Of a stretch of DNA of 64,000 nt, positions 1 through 11,561 are shown in pieces; position 1 is the stretch's first letter; each line of letters opens with the position of its first letter. The position numbers were made by a program, and so were the translations under genes. Under the pieces are notes generated by a model. The model was not told the origin of the DNA and searched no databases. It saw nothing but the letters and a program-made list of their open reading frames with translations. This DNA is from Lutraria lutraria (Eukaryota; Mollusca; Bivalvia; Venerida; Mactridae): assembly GCA_964023205.1 (NCBI GenBank), contig OZ026844.1:24526934-24590933 (forward strand), given 5' to 3'.

Positions 1-896
1 AAAAACGAACATGTACATCTTTGAACATACAGTGTTTCGGGTTTTTTCTCTTCACAATAATATTTTTCATACATCGATGTCTTCATGATCAAGTTAAAGT
101 ATAAATCAGATTATCAACTCTTAGATAAAACAACAAAATTTGATGAATATTGCTCCCACCAAACGTTGTCTTTATGTGCTGAATGATTTACGTCATTTTG
201 GCATGGTATGACTTTAGGAAACGATACGATACTGAAAAAAGTAGCCTGAAGAGGTATGGATTTTTTTCGCTTAATGTGTAGATAAATTAATATTTTACAT
301 AATATTAATTTTTGAAAAACTTCTACCACGGCGTTTTAGCTACATTTGCATTTATCTGAATATTTTACGTCGAAATAACGCTCCCATAATGACGTTTTGA
401 CGTCGATTAATTTCCAACACGCCGGGAGGTCATGGATATTTAAAGCATTGATGAATACCATTCGGTAGACAACTGCATTCGCTCATTCGCAAAGTTCCAA
501 TTTTCAATCTATGACAATTTATAGCAAAGCTACAAGGGAAAAAGTACAACGAGTCGTTCACATAGCTGGTGCCGTTAGGTGGCGTTTTAACGTCGTTTAG
601 TTGCTAAGTTACCGACGTCAAACTTTATAAAGAACTATATTTTCGTAAGCGCTGCTACTTCAGGTATAATTCCTCCAAATTTCATGCCATTCTAACGCAC
701 TTTCTTTTTTGCCGAGCAACACCGCGAACTACCTTAAGCATGAAAAATTAACACAGGACAATAACACAAAAATCTTATTCTTGGTTCAAATAATTCTGAA
801 TTTTGTTTACAAAAGTTTAGAATTTGAAAGGAGAGGACAAAACAGAAAAACTATTAGAATATTATTTAACTATCAGAACAATTAATAAAAACTTAC
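1..896. other. No exon seen; probable intron of the ABCA-like gene
   Basis: This stretch follows the splice donor of the minus-strand ABCA exon and should be its next intron. Short open frames on either strand, for example 114-329, show no recognisable domain. It holds scattered GACGT and ACGTC motifs (around 366-430 and 580-620). I see no repeat with defined ends. Confidence 0.4.
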
Positions 897-1200
897 TATT
901 CAAATTTCCTCGCTCCCTGTAATTTCGACTCACATACGAAATGATATTTGTCGTGAAAGTATTTTTTGGTGAATAAAGTATCCTTTCTTTTGACCAGTAC
1001 CGGTCCGAAGGTACCATTTCTGGATTGGATATTGTGTAATCTGGTACCTCGTAACCTGTAGACAATATTCTTATCACTAACAACAATACTGCCAGCAACA
1101 ACGGTACAATAATTTCAAACACAGTCAACAATTTACGTCGACTTTGCAGTTTGTAGTTCTTCCAAAGCAGCAGCAGAAACTGTCTACCAAAGGAAGACAT
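897..1200 (-). CDS. ABCA-family (ABCA3-like) transporter, first coding exon
   Basis: ABCA proteins are full-length ATP-binding-cassette transporters that move lipids across membranes. This exon encodes the extreme N-terminus, about 101 residues. Residues 1-20 include the family signature LLLLWKNYKLQSR, a cytoplasmic segment. A first membrane helix follows at about residues 24-45, rich in L, V and I. Then comes the start of the large extracellular loop, with PDYTISNPEM and a YWSKER stretch. The ATG is at 1200-1198. The coding sequence runs to 897 and is followed by a consensus donor (GTAAGT on the minus strand, 896-891), leaving one base of the next codon (phase 1). Past the donor the frame runs on only briefly. 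The ATP-binding cassettes and the other helices must lie beyond the left edge. The family is clear; the choice among ABCA members is an inference. Confidence 0.85.
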
Positions 1201-1232
1201 CTTGACTTTGAATTATTAGACTCCCAATATCT
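1201..1232 (-). other. 5' untranslated bases and splice acceptor of the ABCA-like gene
   Basis: Upstream of the ABCA ATG, 30 bases (1201-1230) are preceded on the minus strand by a good acceptor, a T-rich run ending TGATTTCAG with AG at 1232-1231. This implies a 5' UTR intron and an untranslated exon further right, possibly the one ending at 7635. Confidence 0.5.
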
Positions 1233-1391
1233 GAAATCATTAAACAAAGAAAGGGAGGTGTTATGACATTCACATTTACTCTGGAACATATTCACAAACT
1301 TTATTTAAGAAAGCAAAAAAAAAATATTTGCATTAGTAATATGTAAAGTTTGGATTTTTTGTGTAGCAGTATAATATTGGCGCCCGTATAA

Positions 1392-1755
1392 TGTCAGGAA
1401 ATTAGCCACACCTTCTGCAGAAAGGCCTTATAAATACTTGGGTAGTTTAGTTATAAAGACAATAGATAGAAATATAGAAAAATTATAGAAATACAGGATA
1501 CGTTATTTAATATTCATTTTAAGGAACTGTCTTTGTGACAAGAAATACAATTTGTCTTTGTGACACTTTTTCTGGATACGTCTTTGTGCCATTTAATTTG
1601 TGTTAACTGAAATATTTTGGACTTCGATTTACTTTGTGTTGTATCCTATTAATTTTGAACTTTGTGTGAATTTAGAAATAAGAACATTTGTTGTTACTGA
1701 TTAAATAAATAATATTGAAGGAAAATAGAACTTTGTGTTCAATCAACATCAACGA
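1392..1755 (+). mobile_element. Possible solo LTR
   Basis: The segment starts TGTCAGG and ends near ATCAACA. It holds a TATA-like CTTATAAATA at about 1427, repeated TGTCTTTGTGAC motifs and AATAAA about 50 bp before the end. This layout fits an LTR, but I see no second copy or target duplication, so the call is tentative. Confidence 0.25.
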
Positions 1756-2424
1756 TCCATCAGACTTGAGTATACAATAAGATCATAACAACAAGAAGTC
1801 ATCACCACACTGCAGCCACAATCTCATTGTGATCTAGAATACATATTCACACGCATTTTTATTTGACAAGCAAATAGGCAAAAATATGCATCATAATACA
1901 TGTATTATTACTTGTTTACTTTTATCAGTTAAAGTACATGCATTACGTTTATTGCCTTAGGGTAAATCTTAATAATCTAAATGATTCAAACAATTATTTG
2001 TCACACCATATAAAACTTAAATCATCGACACACTAAATTAAACACGATATAATAACAGTATGTGTCAATTTAAGATAAATTATCGAAACAAATAATCACT
2101 TTAGCCATTGTGTTAACTCCTGTTCGATCCCAAGTAATTACTACACATCGGTCTTCAGGTATCTTATTCAATACAGTTTATACATTCCACACTTGATACG
2201 ACAGTAAGTGAAGTTATTTAGTAAAATGTTCTATTTATTTCCCTTGAAAATGACGGAAACTTATTTTCTTAAGACAAGTGTTTTAATTTTGGCGCGAAGA
2301 CAGGACATTGTTTTATTTTGGCGGTTGGATATGAAATATAGAACCCGCCAATTCATGAACATCTTAAAAACGCCAAATTTTGCACCCACAGAATTAAAGA
2401 CGTATACAGTAGTACAAATATTTA

Positions 2425-2497
2425 GCCTGATTAGCTCATTTGGTAGAGCATCTTACTTGCAAGCAGGAGACTGTGGGTTCAAGCCCCGCACTGGGTA
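2425..2497 (+). pseudogene. tRNA-Ala(TGC)-like sequence, tRNA pseudogene or SINE head
   Basis: The 73 bases fit the cloverleaf lengths exactly: D arm GCTC/GAGC, loop CTTGCAA with TGC in the anticodon position, and T arm GTGGG/CCCGC around TTCAAGC. Internal promoter boxes A (TAGCTCATTTGG) and B (GGTTCAAGCCC) are intact. The anticodon stem (TCTTA against GCAGG) is badly mispaired and the acceptor stem relies on G-T pairs with one mismatch. It is therefore more likely a pseudogene or tRNA-derived SINE head than a working tRNA. Confidence 0.6.
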
Positions 2498-2847
2498 TCC
2501 TATTACATTTGTATTGCTTACATCATGGTCAATATATATATATTGAATGTTAATAGTGCTGGGTTAAGTAAATATAAATACAGTAGTAAAGAACTCAATT
2601 CTTCTTAAAAAATCATCATTACAACAACAGGACTTGTATCTTCTTTGAGTCTGCACAAATACACTGTGCATAAATTACCTTTATTTTATATTCCCTATTA
2701 AACATTTGAACATCCTCCAATAAATAATCCATAATTTTAAGAAAAACCTAAAATCATGACTCACCACAAGTGTTTTGATAATTCTTCAAATATAATATCT
2801 GATGAATCTGAAATAAAAAAAACCAGTTAGATCTACAACATAAATTG

Positions 2848-4590
2848 AAACAACAGGGCCATGATGGCCCTATATCGCTCACCTGAGTATTGTAACACTA
2901 AGGGATAATTTAATCAAGGAAAGTTATTTGACTTATGGTAAAGAGTTATCTACCCAAACTGTTAAGTAGTTGTTGGAATCAACTGTCCCCCCGGGCTGAG
3001 CCAATATTGACCCTTGGGCCATGATTTGATCAAACTTGGTAGAGTTCAACAAGAAAATACTACATCCAAAATACCTCAGCCCTAGGCCTCGTGGTTTTGG
3101 ACCAGAAGATTCTTTAAATGTTCCTATATGGGCCTATATAAATCTAGTGACCCCAGGGCCGGGCCAATTTTGACCACCTACCATGATTAGAACAAACTTT
3201 GTAGAGGTCTGCTAGACAATGCTACATATATATACCAAATATCTTAGCTCTAGGTCTTGTGGTTTTGGACATGAACATTTTTTAAATTTTCCTATATAAA
3301 AAAGAGTAAACCCTGCAGCTGGGCCAATTTTAACCCCGGGCCATAATTTGAACAAACTTGGTGGAGGCCCACAAGACAATGCTACATACAAAATATCTTA
3401 GCTCTAGGCCTTGTAGTTTTGGAGAAGAAGATTTTTTAAATTTTCCTATATAAGCCTATATAAATCAAGTGACCCCCGGGGTGGGGCCTATTTTGACCCT
3501 AGGGCAATAATTTGAACAAACTTGGTAGATATCCACTAGAGGATGCTACACACTAAATTTCTAAGCTCTAGGTCCTCTGGTTTTTGAGAATATTTTTCAA
3601 GTTTTCCTATATAAAATAGAGTAAACCCCGGGTGGGGCCAGTTTTGACCCTAGGGCAATAATTTGAACAAACTTGGTAGAGGTCAACATGACAATGCTAC
3701 ATACAAAATATCTTAGCTCTAGGCCTTGTAGTTTTGGAGAAGATTTTTTAAATTTTCCTATATAAGCCTATATAAATCAAGTGACCCCCGGGGCGGGGCC
3801 TATTTTGACTCTAGGGCAATAATTTGAACAAACTTGGTAGATATCCACTAGACAATGCTACACACTAAATATCTAAGCTCTAGGTCCTCTGCTTTTTGAG
3901 AAGAAGATTTTTCAAGTTTTCCTATATAAAATAGAGTAAACCCCGGGGCGGGGCCAATTTTGACCCTAGGGCAATAATTTGAACAAACTTTGTAGAGGTC
4001 CACAAGACAATGCTACATACAAAATATCTTAGCCTTAGGCCTTGTAGTTTTGGAGAAGAAGATTTTTTTATTTTCCTATATAAGCCTATATAAATCAAGT
4101 GACCCCCGGGGCGGGGCCTATTTTGACTCTAGGGCAATAATTTGAACAAACTTGGTAGATATCCACTAGACAATGCTACACACTAAATATCTAAGCTCTA
4201 GGTCCTCTGCTTTTTGAGAAGAAGATATGCCATAGCAACCAGAGTTCTGCATTGAATGGAATTCTTTGAACAACTTTGGTAGAGATTCAAGCAAGCTACA
4301 CACCTGTGAAGTTTGGTTGAAATTGACCAAGTGGTTTAGGAGGAGATGTTTAAAGAAATTGTTGATGACGGACGGACGTTCTTACGAGAGCTACATTATG
4401 GGTTTCTTCCTTCTATATTCCTTTACTATTTTTCAACCCCACAAGAGAAAATTTAACCCCACTACGGTGGTTTATACCTAACCCCATAATATCGATTTGT
4501 ACTAACCCTAACCCAAACCCTAACCCCAGAACCTACCTCTGGTATGTACGGACTGACGGACGGACGACGACAGACATAGCTCGATCCTAA
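2848..4590 (-). mobile_element. Hairpin-ended non-autonomous element with ~160-bp tandem cores (family 1, core A)
   Basis: In minus orientation the 3' hairpin GGGCCATGATGGCCC lies at the left end (about 2856-2870), beside the GTGAGCGATATAGGG motif. About nine diverged copies of the core follow, with recurring phrases such as ACCAAGTTTGTTCAAATTAT, CTAGGGTCAAAATTGGCC and CCTATATAAGCCTATATAAA. The right part (4230-4590) carries the unique segment with GCCATAGCAACC and GACGGACGGACG. The 5' hairpin seems lost or decayed. It has no coding capacity. It probably sits in the ABCA 5' intron. Confidence 0.7.
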
Positions 4591-5451
4591 AAACTCAACA
4601 ATTTAGCATTTTAAATAACTGTTTACATGAATTCATTAATCTAAATTCTCTTGGTCTAATTCACACGAACATATGGCAAATGTCATGTCAAAAGTTGACG
4701 GACAGAATTATTGTAAATAAATCATGATGTGCACAACGTTTTTACAAAGCTTTAAAACAAGAAATAGGTGAACATGACATAGTGAATTTTACCATGGGTC
4801 AATACAGTTTGTCTGAGTTTTGTCTGCAATGATGCAAAAGTAGCTTTAGTAACTCTTCAGCAAATTTTCTGGCAAAACCTCTCCTTTCAGAACTTTCTCC
4901 TTCAATATTTGTAGCTATTTTGTTAGTCTGTGATCCTCTTTTACTTACATGTAGTTCTACATCTCCTTTGTGTAGGTCAATTTTCATACAGGTGTGTTCA
5001 TTTGATTTTGAGGTACTATTTTACATTAGGGGTAGAGGAACAAAAATGGTCGTAACTCTCTTAACTGACAGTAAAAGTTTTTAAAAATTCACCTGTAAAT
5101 GTCTAAATGGATATACAAAAGAAAGACAATATTTAAAATACAATCCTTAACACTTCGTATTAGACTTCAAATGTACCTCACGAACAGATGATACAATAAA
5201 TGCAAGAATGTGTATAAGTCTAAGGGTAACCAATGTTTAGTCATCCAAATTATTTATATGATGTTTGGAACTACTATGTTGCCAAAAAAAAAAAAAATGT
5301 AACCCCACCCCTTTAAGATTTAGTCAAGATTTTCGCCTATCACCAAAAAGTAACAAATTGCTAAATATCAGTAAGATAAAAATTAAAGAATGGCATCTCC
5401 TGAAATTTTCTCAAATTACTACTATGTGTGTGTAATGGCTACACAAAAATT

Positions 5452-6573
5452 AAACAAGAGGGCCATGATGGCCGTGTAAATGCTCACCAGGAAAAAAGGT
5501 CATTTGGAGACGAACATTGTTAAAATATTTCTACACGAGTCCAAGTAAAATCAAGTGACCCTAAGGTCAGGGCCAATTTTTACCCCAGGGCCATAATATG
5601 AACAAATTTGGAAGAGGTCTGCTAGACAATACTACATACAAAATATCTTAACTCTAGGCCTTGTGGTTTCGGAGAAGATTTTTATAATTTTCCTATATAA
5701 GCCTATATAAATCAAGTGACCCCCGGGGCGGGGCCAATTTTGACCCTAGTGCAATAATTTGAACAAACTTGGTAGAGGTCCACTAGAAAATGCTACATAC
5801 TTTATATCTTAGCTCTAGGCCTTGTGGTTTCGGAGAAGATTTTTCAAATTTTCCTATATAAAATAGAATAAACCCCAGGGCAGGGCCAATTTTGACCCTG
5901 GGGCCATAATTTGAACAAACTTGGAAGAGGTCCACTAGACAATGCCACATACAAAATATCTAAGCTCTAGGCCTTGCAGTTTCGGAGAAGATTTTTTAAA
6001 TTTTCCTATATATAAGTCTATATAAATCAAGTGACCCCCGGGGCGGGGCCAATTTTGACCCTAGGGCAATAATTTGAACAAACTTGGTAGAGGTCCACTA
6101 GACTATGCTACACACCAAATATCAAAGCTCTAGGCATTTTAGTTTTTGACAAGAAGATTTTTTTAATTTCCTATATAAGTCTATGCAAAATCAAGTTACC
6201 CCCGGGGCGGAGCCAATTTTGACCCCAGGGGAATAATTTGAACAAACTTTGTAGAGTTCCATTAGACAATGCTACATACCAAATATCTCAGCTCTAGACC
6301 CTGTGGTTACGGACAAGAAGATTTTTTAAGTTTTTTCTATTTGTTGCCATAGCAACCAGAGTTTTTAATGAAATTTAATTTTTTGAACAACTTTGAAAGG
6401 GGACCACCCAAGGATCATTCCAGCAAAGTTTGGTTGCAATCGGCATAGCGGTGTAGGAGGAGATGTTGTTTTAAGTAAATATGGACGCCACTTCACGACA
6501 AACGACGCACGATGGACGCAGGGCGATCACAAAAGCTCACCCTCAGCACATTTGTGCTCTGGTGAGCTAAAAA
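5452..6573 (-). mobile_element. Hairpin-ended tandem-core element, complete (family 1, core A)
   Basis: Both ends are present. The left end begins AACAAGAGGGCCATGATGGCC; the right end (about 6536-6573) is the 5' hairpin AGCTCACC...GGTGAGCT with an inner stem around AGCAC/GTGCT. Between are about six ~160-bp core A units and the unique segment with GCCATAGCAACCAGAG (about 6345). The orientation matches the copy at 2848-4590. Confidence 0.75.
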
Positions 6574-6774
6574 GGTTAACCGTCCGGTTTTGAAAAGATG
6601 TGTGTCAGAAATCCATAGTTACTTGATTTTTGTTAATTAACCATGTATAAATTCCTATAAACTTTTATTTTTAACAAATATTTTGGAATTAATATTTTCC
6701 TACATATTACTGTATAAATCCATGTTCTAAATGCAAAACATTACCTAAAAACTAAAAAAGAAAAAAAGTATGGT

Positions 6775-6850
6775 CCCAGTGGGGTTTGAACCTATGACCC
6801 TCAGGAATATATGTCAATTATATCAGTAAATTCATGAAATTGAGTACTTT
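6775..6850 (-). pseudogene. tRNA-derived fragment (T arm and box B only)
   Basis: On the minus strand GGTTCAAACCCC (6792-6781) is a perfect box B inside a plausible T arm, followed by CACTGGGACC as an acceptor-like end. No convincing box A lies at the right distance. A decayed tRNA or SINE remnant is the best reading. Confidence 0.35.
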
Positions 6851-7340
6851 TTAAAATGGAGGTTATGCATTAGAGATTGAAATCCTTAACTTTTATTCTC
6901 AAGCCCACAAAATAGCTTTATACCTAACTTGCAAATGATGACAAACATGGTATATTGTAGAATAAGACAAACACCTTAAATATCAAGCAATAATAAACGA
7001 ATACTGCAAATTTAAGAAAGGATATATGATATATGGTAAACAACTCTATTTTCTAATTGTTATTATCTAATATAATTTACTGTACTTCAAAATAATAAAC
7101 ACAAACCTTTTCGCAGCAAACACATTCTTAGATACGATATTTGATATTTTCGAAGAAACAAAAATTCACAGGATCATTATACGTGTTTTGATCATATAAT
7201 ATTTTTAAGTGTTTCTGATACGCTTTTAAGTTCGGTATTTTCGCATTTTATGGGGATAGGTACATTGTTTGATATCTAAAAGAAAAAAAATTCATGAAAA
7301 TTAAGATACGAGGTTTACGTCGCCCACCGATGATATGTAT

Positions 7341-7938
7341 ACTCTGAACTGGAGCAACAAGCCCTTCAACTTACAAAAAGGCATTACGATTCATTATTTG
7401 ACCAGTCTTTGATTTAATTTTTTGTGACAGGTTGCCCGACTAAATACTTTATGAAGTTAACCCTCTAAAACTAGGTTGTCCCCCAAAATATTTAAAGAAG
7501 GAAAAAAATGCTTTCGGGCAGGGGGCAACCCACCAATTCGAAAACTGTTTAACGATTCAAATTCTCTTTGGCAAAATGACTACTAAAGGTGAAGTTTGCC
7601 ACACCTTCGATATTGACCAATTGTTGAGACTTACCTTCCTGGAAGGGCACGTAAATGGTACGGCGTTCAAACTGTGCGATTATGGAGGCGGAGAAGCGAA
7701 ATCGGGACGAAAGCGTGAAATATTGAATCGTAATGTCTTAGGTATCCATCCATTTAATGATTCGTCGGTGGTGATTGATAACAAATTTGATTTTCTTTTG
7801 ATTTACTCCGGAGTTGGTATGACATCACAAAGGAATAAAGAAATTCACTCTGTAGCTATAAATGAAAACAAACTTAGGTCACTTTGATGTCGAGACATAC
7901 TTTTTGTAAGTTGAAGGGCTTGTTGCTCCAGTTCAGAG
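7341..7938. repeat. Perfect 39-bp inverted repeat framing 520 bp
   Basis: The 39 bases at 7341-7379 (starting CTCTGAACTGGAGCAAC) are the exact reverse complement of 7900-7938. Homology stops sharply on both sides. The enclosed 520 bp is richer in CpG than its surroundings and holds a 103-codon open frame on the plus strand (7576-7887) with no recognisable domain, a TGACATCA motif, and a minus-strand splice-donor consensus at 7634-7629. It may be the TIRs of a small element or a fold-back structure. Confidence 0.6.
7635..7765 (-). other. Candidate untranslated first exon (ABCA-like gene?)
   Basis: The minus strand reads AGGAAG then GTAAGT at 7640-7629, a near-perfect donor. Upstream is a CpG-bearing stretch (7655-7730) without a useful minus-strand frame. 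Because the ABCA coding exon has an acceptor just before its ATG and lies 6.4 kb downstream on the same strand, this could be its 5' UTR exon. The link is an inference, and the 39-bp repeats around it could instead make it part of a transposon. Confidence 0.3.
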
Positions 7939-8500
7939 CAATATATGGATATAAGATTGGATGATGGTTAAAGAGAAATTATTTCTACGTCCAATAAGAC
8001 CAGACTTTTAAGAATCGGTTCAGAATTGTTACAACAGGACCTTGATGGACACGACCGGTGTGATTTCTGAGCCCAGGAGTTCTATACCTTTACTCTATAA
8101 TATATATATGGCAGTGTTTTTTCTCTCTTCATTGGGAATAGGCCTTAGCCTGTTGATTTTGGGAAGAATTATCAATAAAATTGCTGATTTGGGAAATAAA
8201 ATAGCTGGTGTAAGTTTGGATTTTTGGGAAAACTGTATGATTTTAAAGAAATTTTCAATTGGGAAGAGGCCTTTAGTAAGGAAAAACTTATTTAATTTAA
8301 TGTAGAAGAGGGTCTGTGGGGGACCTTCACACACCGGTAGCCTGTGGTAAGAATATAATAACTATGCGCTATCACTGACAGCGTCACCAATCAAAATTTT
8401 TTCCAACAGAAAATTAAAAGTGCATGAATGTAAATATATTCATTTACACAAATATTTCATTCATTTTAAGCAAATAAGGCTGAAATAAAAAAAAAAATTT

Positions 8501-8760
8501 TCGTAGTGCTCCGACCAACCCCTCAAAATGGCTCCTACTTTTCTTATTTTTGTAGGTTTTCAAGTTGATTTTTTTTTTTTGTAATCTGTTTTCACCCATT
8601 CAGTTAAAAAGTACTTCCCGTTTTTAAACCATACCAGAATACATGCCTTTATCCAATACAAACTGATTGTTCATCATATTTTGTTCTGTCTAAAAAAATA
8701 AAATAAATAAAAATACCCACCTACCTACCCACCTCCGGAAATTAGGGTCGGAGCACTACA
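8501..8760. mobile_element. MITE with CGTAGTGCTCCGACC ends
   Basis: The terminal inverted repeats are TCGTAGTGCTCCGACC (8501-8516) and GGTCGGAGCACTACAA (8746-8761). The 230-bp interior is non-coding, with poly-T and ACCTACCTACCC stretches. Superfamily not identified. Confidence 0.6.
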
Positions 8761-8984
8761 AACAAAAATTGTTTTAATGATGGCCTAAAAGGAAATTTAA
8801 TCGTACTATAGATGTCCTATTTTATATTGAACAAAGTGAGTACCAGTAGTACACAAAAAGAGAAAAATTAACTTCCTTATAAATTGTGAAATTGAAAATT
8901 GTTATCATCTAGGATGGTGCACTGAACAAAACTTTACACCCCTGTTATATAAAATGTGATTTATCACCACTTCCTTTAAAGACA

Positions 8985-9062
8985 GCTGAGTCCGCGGCAG
9001 TCCAGTGGTTTGTGCGCTGGACTTGTGACATATGGCAATCAGGGTTCGAGTCTTTCATGGCA
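8985..9062 (+). pseudogene. tRNA-derived SINE head
   Basis: A box A-like CGGCAGTCCAGTGG (8995-9008) is followed 35 bp later by box B GGTTCGAGTCT (9043-9053). The region between does not fold into a clean anticodon arm. The spacing fits a tRNA-derived SINE head. Confidence 0.45.
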
Positions 9063-9359
9063 GGTCATACCCTAGCTTCTATGCAAATTTGACAAAAATG
9101 TTGATGTACATGTATGCTTCTTGTTAACCAACCTACTCAAATTATTCCCTGCAACCCTATATTTTTTATTAGGCCCTCATTTTCTTGTCTTTCCACTTGC
9201 TTCCAAGAACCTAAAAATCGGCCCGACCAACCATCCCAATCTTTAATGAAGTAAACGATAAGTTAAATTTTAATAAGTTAACCAGAAACAAATCTAAATA
9301 AAACTAACTGGTATTTAAGTCACTGTCAGGGATGATAAAAATGTCTATATAATTATATA

Positions 9360-9535
9360 CAGTACAACCTCTCCAGAGTGGCCCTCTGTAGTGCAACAAC
9401 CTCTCTATAACAACACCTTCAAAATTTCCCTAAGCTGATAATTACTATGAATGTAACCTCTGTAGAACAACAACCTCTAAACAACGGCCAATATTTGCAG
9501 CTCCCACAGGGTGTTGCTCTACAGAGGTTGTACTG
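9360..9535. mobile_element. Tc1/mariner-pogo-like MITE, 176 bp
   Basis: The ends are CAGTACAACCTCT and AGAGGTTGTACTG, flanked by TA on both sides (9358-9359 and 9536-9537). The CAGTnnAACCTC terminus and TA duplication are typical of pogo/Tigger-type elements. A second, internal ACAACCTCT motif set lies in the middle. No coding sequence. Confidence 0.7.
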
Positions 9536-10445
9536 TATATGTACCTTATAGACATTTTCTCCACCATGAATGAAATTATCAGCCAAGGGTTCGTATATCT
9601 TAATTACTAGATGTGTTACACAGTAATAATTTTCTAATCATCAAGTTTTAAATCCATCGAGATGAAATCTATATATAGTTCAGATAACACGTACCTACCT
9701 TATTTAGCAGAAATTTGATTTCACCGGAGGATAAAATCACTTCACCGTGTAATTTAATTAGCCGCAATCCCTTTAAAAAGTTTAAATACAGTTTTGTCTA
9801 TAATGTGATGTCCACGGTATAGACATACATTAGACATTATTAAACATTAAAATTGTCATTATTAAACTTTTGATACTATCATACGTCTCTGCATATATAT
9901 AATGTAGGTGTGTGTTACTAAATGTTTTGGATAAAATAACGAAACTTACCTCATTGGGTTTTGTGTATATCAACATAAATACTAGATCAGTTTAACAATA
10001 TAAAACAATACTATAATATTGCCTAACAAACATGGTCTTATTTCGCAACATATAGTTCAATCGATGAATCCAGGAATTACCGCTCGAACAAACAAGATAA
10101 TAGCCACATATCAGCGTGACATATACAGTACACACACTATATAAATAGAAATACGCATGCAGGTGTGTATACCCATGTAATTTTTAGGACGCACATATCT
10201 GCTTGGGTCGTTTCTGTACAAGAACCGTGGACAAAGACAATTCATTTTCTGTCGATCATGTAAACAAAAGCTATACCCTAGTGAAAGACAAAATGTGATC
10301 TTTATTGACAATTTAAGTGACCTTTATTTGGAGGTCAAAGACGTTTTCTTAAAGATGGTATTAACAGAGACATAGATGTCTCTGGTATTTATTAAAAGTA
10401 GACTGCACACACATGATTGACTGTAAATAATCCCGTGTACAGGTA

Positions 10446-10626
10446 CATTGAAACCTGTGATAGTGGGCACCTCCGAATAACGGCCACCCTCTGAATAAGG
10501 CCATTCTTTAAAAAAACGTCATTGACTTTATAAGTAGTACAAAAATTTCCTCCGAATAAAGGTCACCTGTAAATAAAGGTCACATTTTGTCTTTCCAAAG
10601 ATTGCCTTTGTTCACAGGTTTGACTG
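10446..10626. mobile_element. Tc1/mariner-pogo-like MITE, 181 bp
   Basis: The left end CATTGAAACCTGTGA and right end TCACAGGTTTGACTG are imperfect inverted repeats with TA at both flanks (10444-10445 and 10627-10628). The interior repeats GAATAAnGG(C/T)CA motifs. A related, longer sequence lies near 59.96-60.14 kb. Confidence 0.6.
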
Positions 10627-10956
10627 TAATTAAGTCCAAAGGCTAGGGTAAGGTTTTCGACGTTCTAAATCTATTTATAATTTGACATATAATGTCTGTA
10701 CATTAAAAAAACAGCCATTGCAAATAATATTAAATATACGCTCGTGTAATTAATAGCAAAATTTCACATGAACGTATGTTACTTGATAGATAGAGAAATT
10801 AGTCAGCAGTCCGGATACACCATTTTGTAATATGGTATAATGTTATCTTGACACTCCTAAACTGAAGAGGGTTGTTCATTTACTATATCGTCTTGGTTCA
10901 GATCTCGATAAAGATGGTTGATAGGAACATTATTGACGTAGCCGTCAGTATTGAAT

Positions 10957-11055
10957 ACAGTAAATCGAGGGCTTAGCGCAACACTGTCGTAACTTGTTCT
11001 TATTTCAATATGAGTTACGACACTGTTGCGTTGAACCCTCGTACTGTTGAAGAAA
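10957..11055. repeat. Hairpin-forming repeat, possible MITE
   Basis: Arms GAGGGCTTAGCGCAACACTG (10966 on) and the complement around 11014-11041 pair over about 28 bp with few mismatches, spaced by 18 bp. CAGTA/TACTG motifs flank them on the outside. Confidence 0.5.
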
Positions 11056-11561
11056 GCTCACTGGTGTTGCGTAATCGATTTGGGAGAAGCTGGTATTATT
11101 TAAAAAGTATTCATTTTCTTTTCATCTTTCTCTAACAACTTGATTTGACCTGAATGTTTCTATTAAGTGTTAAAAAAATGTCTGAATATTTAAAATGTAT
11201 GTTTTTACCGTAACCAGAGACTTTTAATTCTGCCGTAACTACAAAGCTTTGGAAATGTTTATTGTATATTTAACAGCTTGTCCCCAAAAGGTTAGGCTAC
11301 GCTCATTTTATAGGTTCGTTTCTAAACCTTACTTCCCCTAAACCACGAAAGTCCCGAAAACTGTTTCGAAGACTGTTTGAATGCGGGTCAGCAGGACGGC
11401 ACATTTCCATGACGGACCAAGCCAGGGGAGGTAAATATTGTAGATGTGGGAACTATGTATTGATTTGAGGTCATGAGGTCAAGTGACCTTTAACATGAAT
11501 GGCCATTTTGCTGCCATTGGATCATACATGTTTAACAAACTTGTTTTCATACATGCTTTTG

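Noticed and set aside
2425..2497. Functional tRNA-Ala gene
   Set aside because: Lengths and boxes fit, but the anticodon stem does not pair and the acceptor stem is weak.
4503..4530. CCCTAACCC words resembling telomere repeats
   Set aside because: Only two or three imperfect units, next to a tandem-core element; too short for an interstitial telomere.
4799..4987. 62-codon minus-strand frame with a charged, helical-looking sequence
   Set aside because: No family recognised, no convincing splice sites tying it to the ABCA gene; left unassigned.
7576..7887. 103-codon plus-strand frame as a gene
   Set aside because: No recognisable domain; lies between perfect 39-bp inverted repeats and may be chance.
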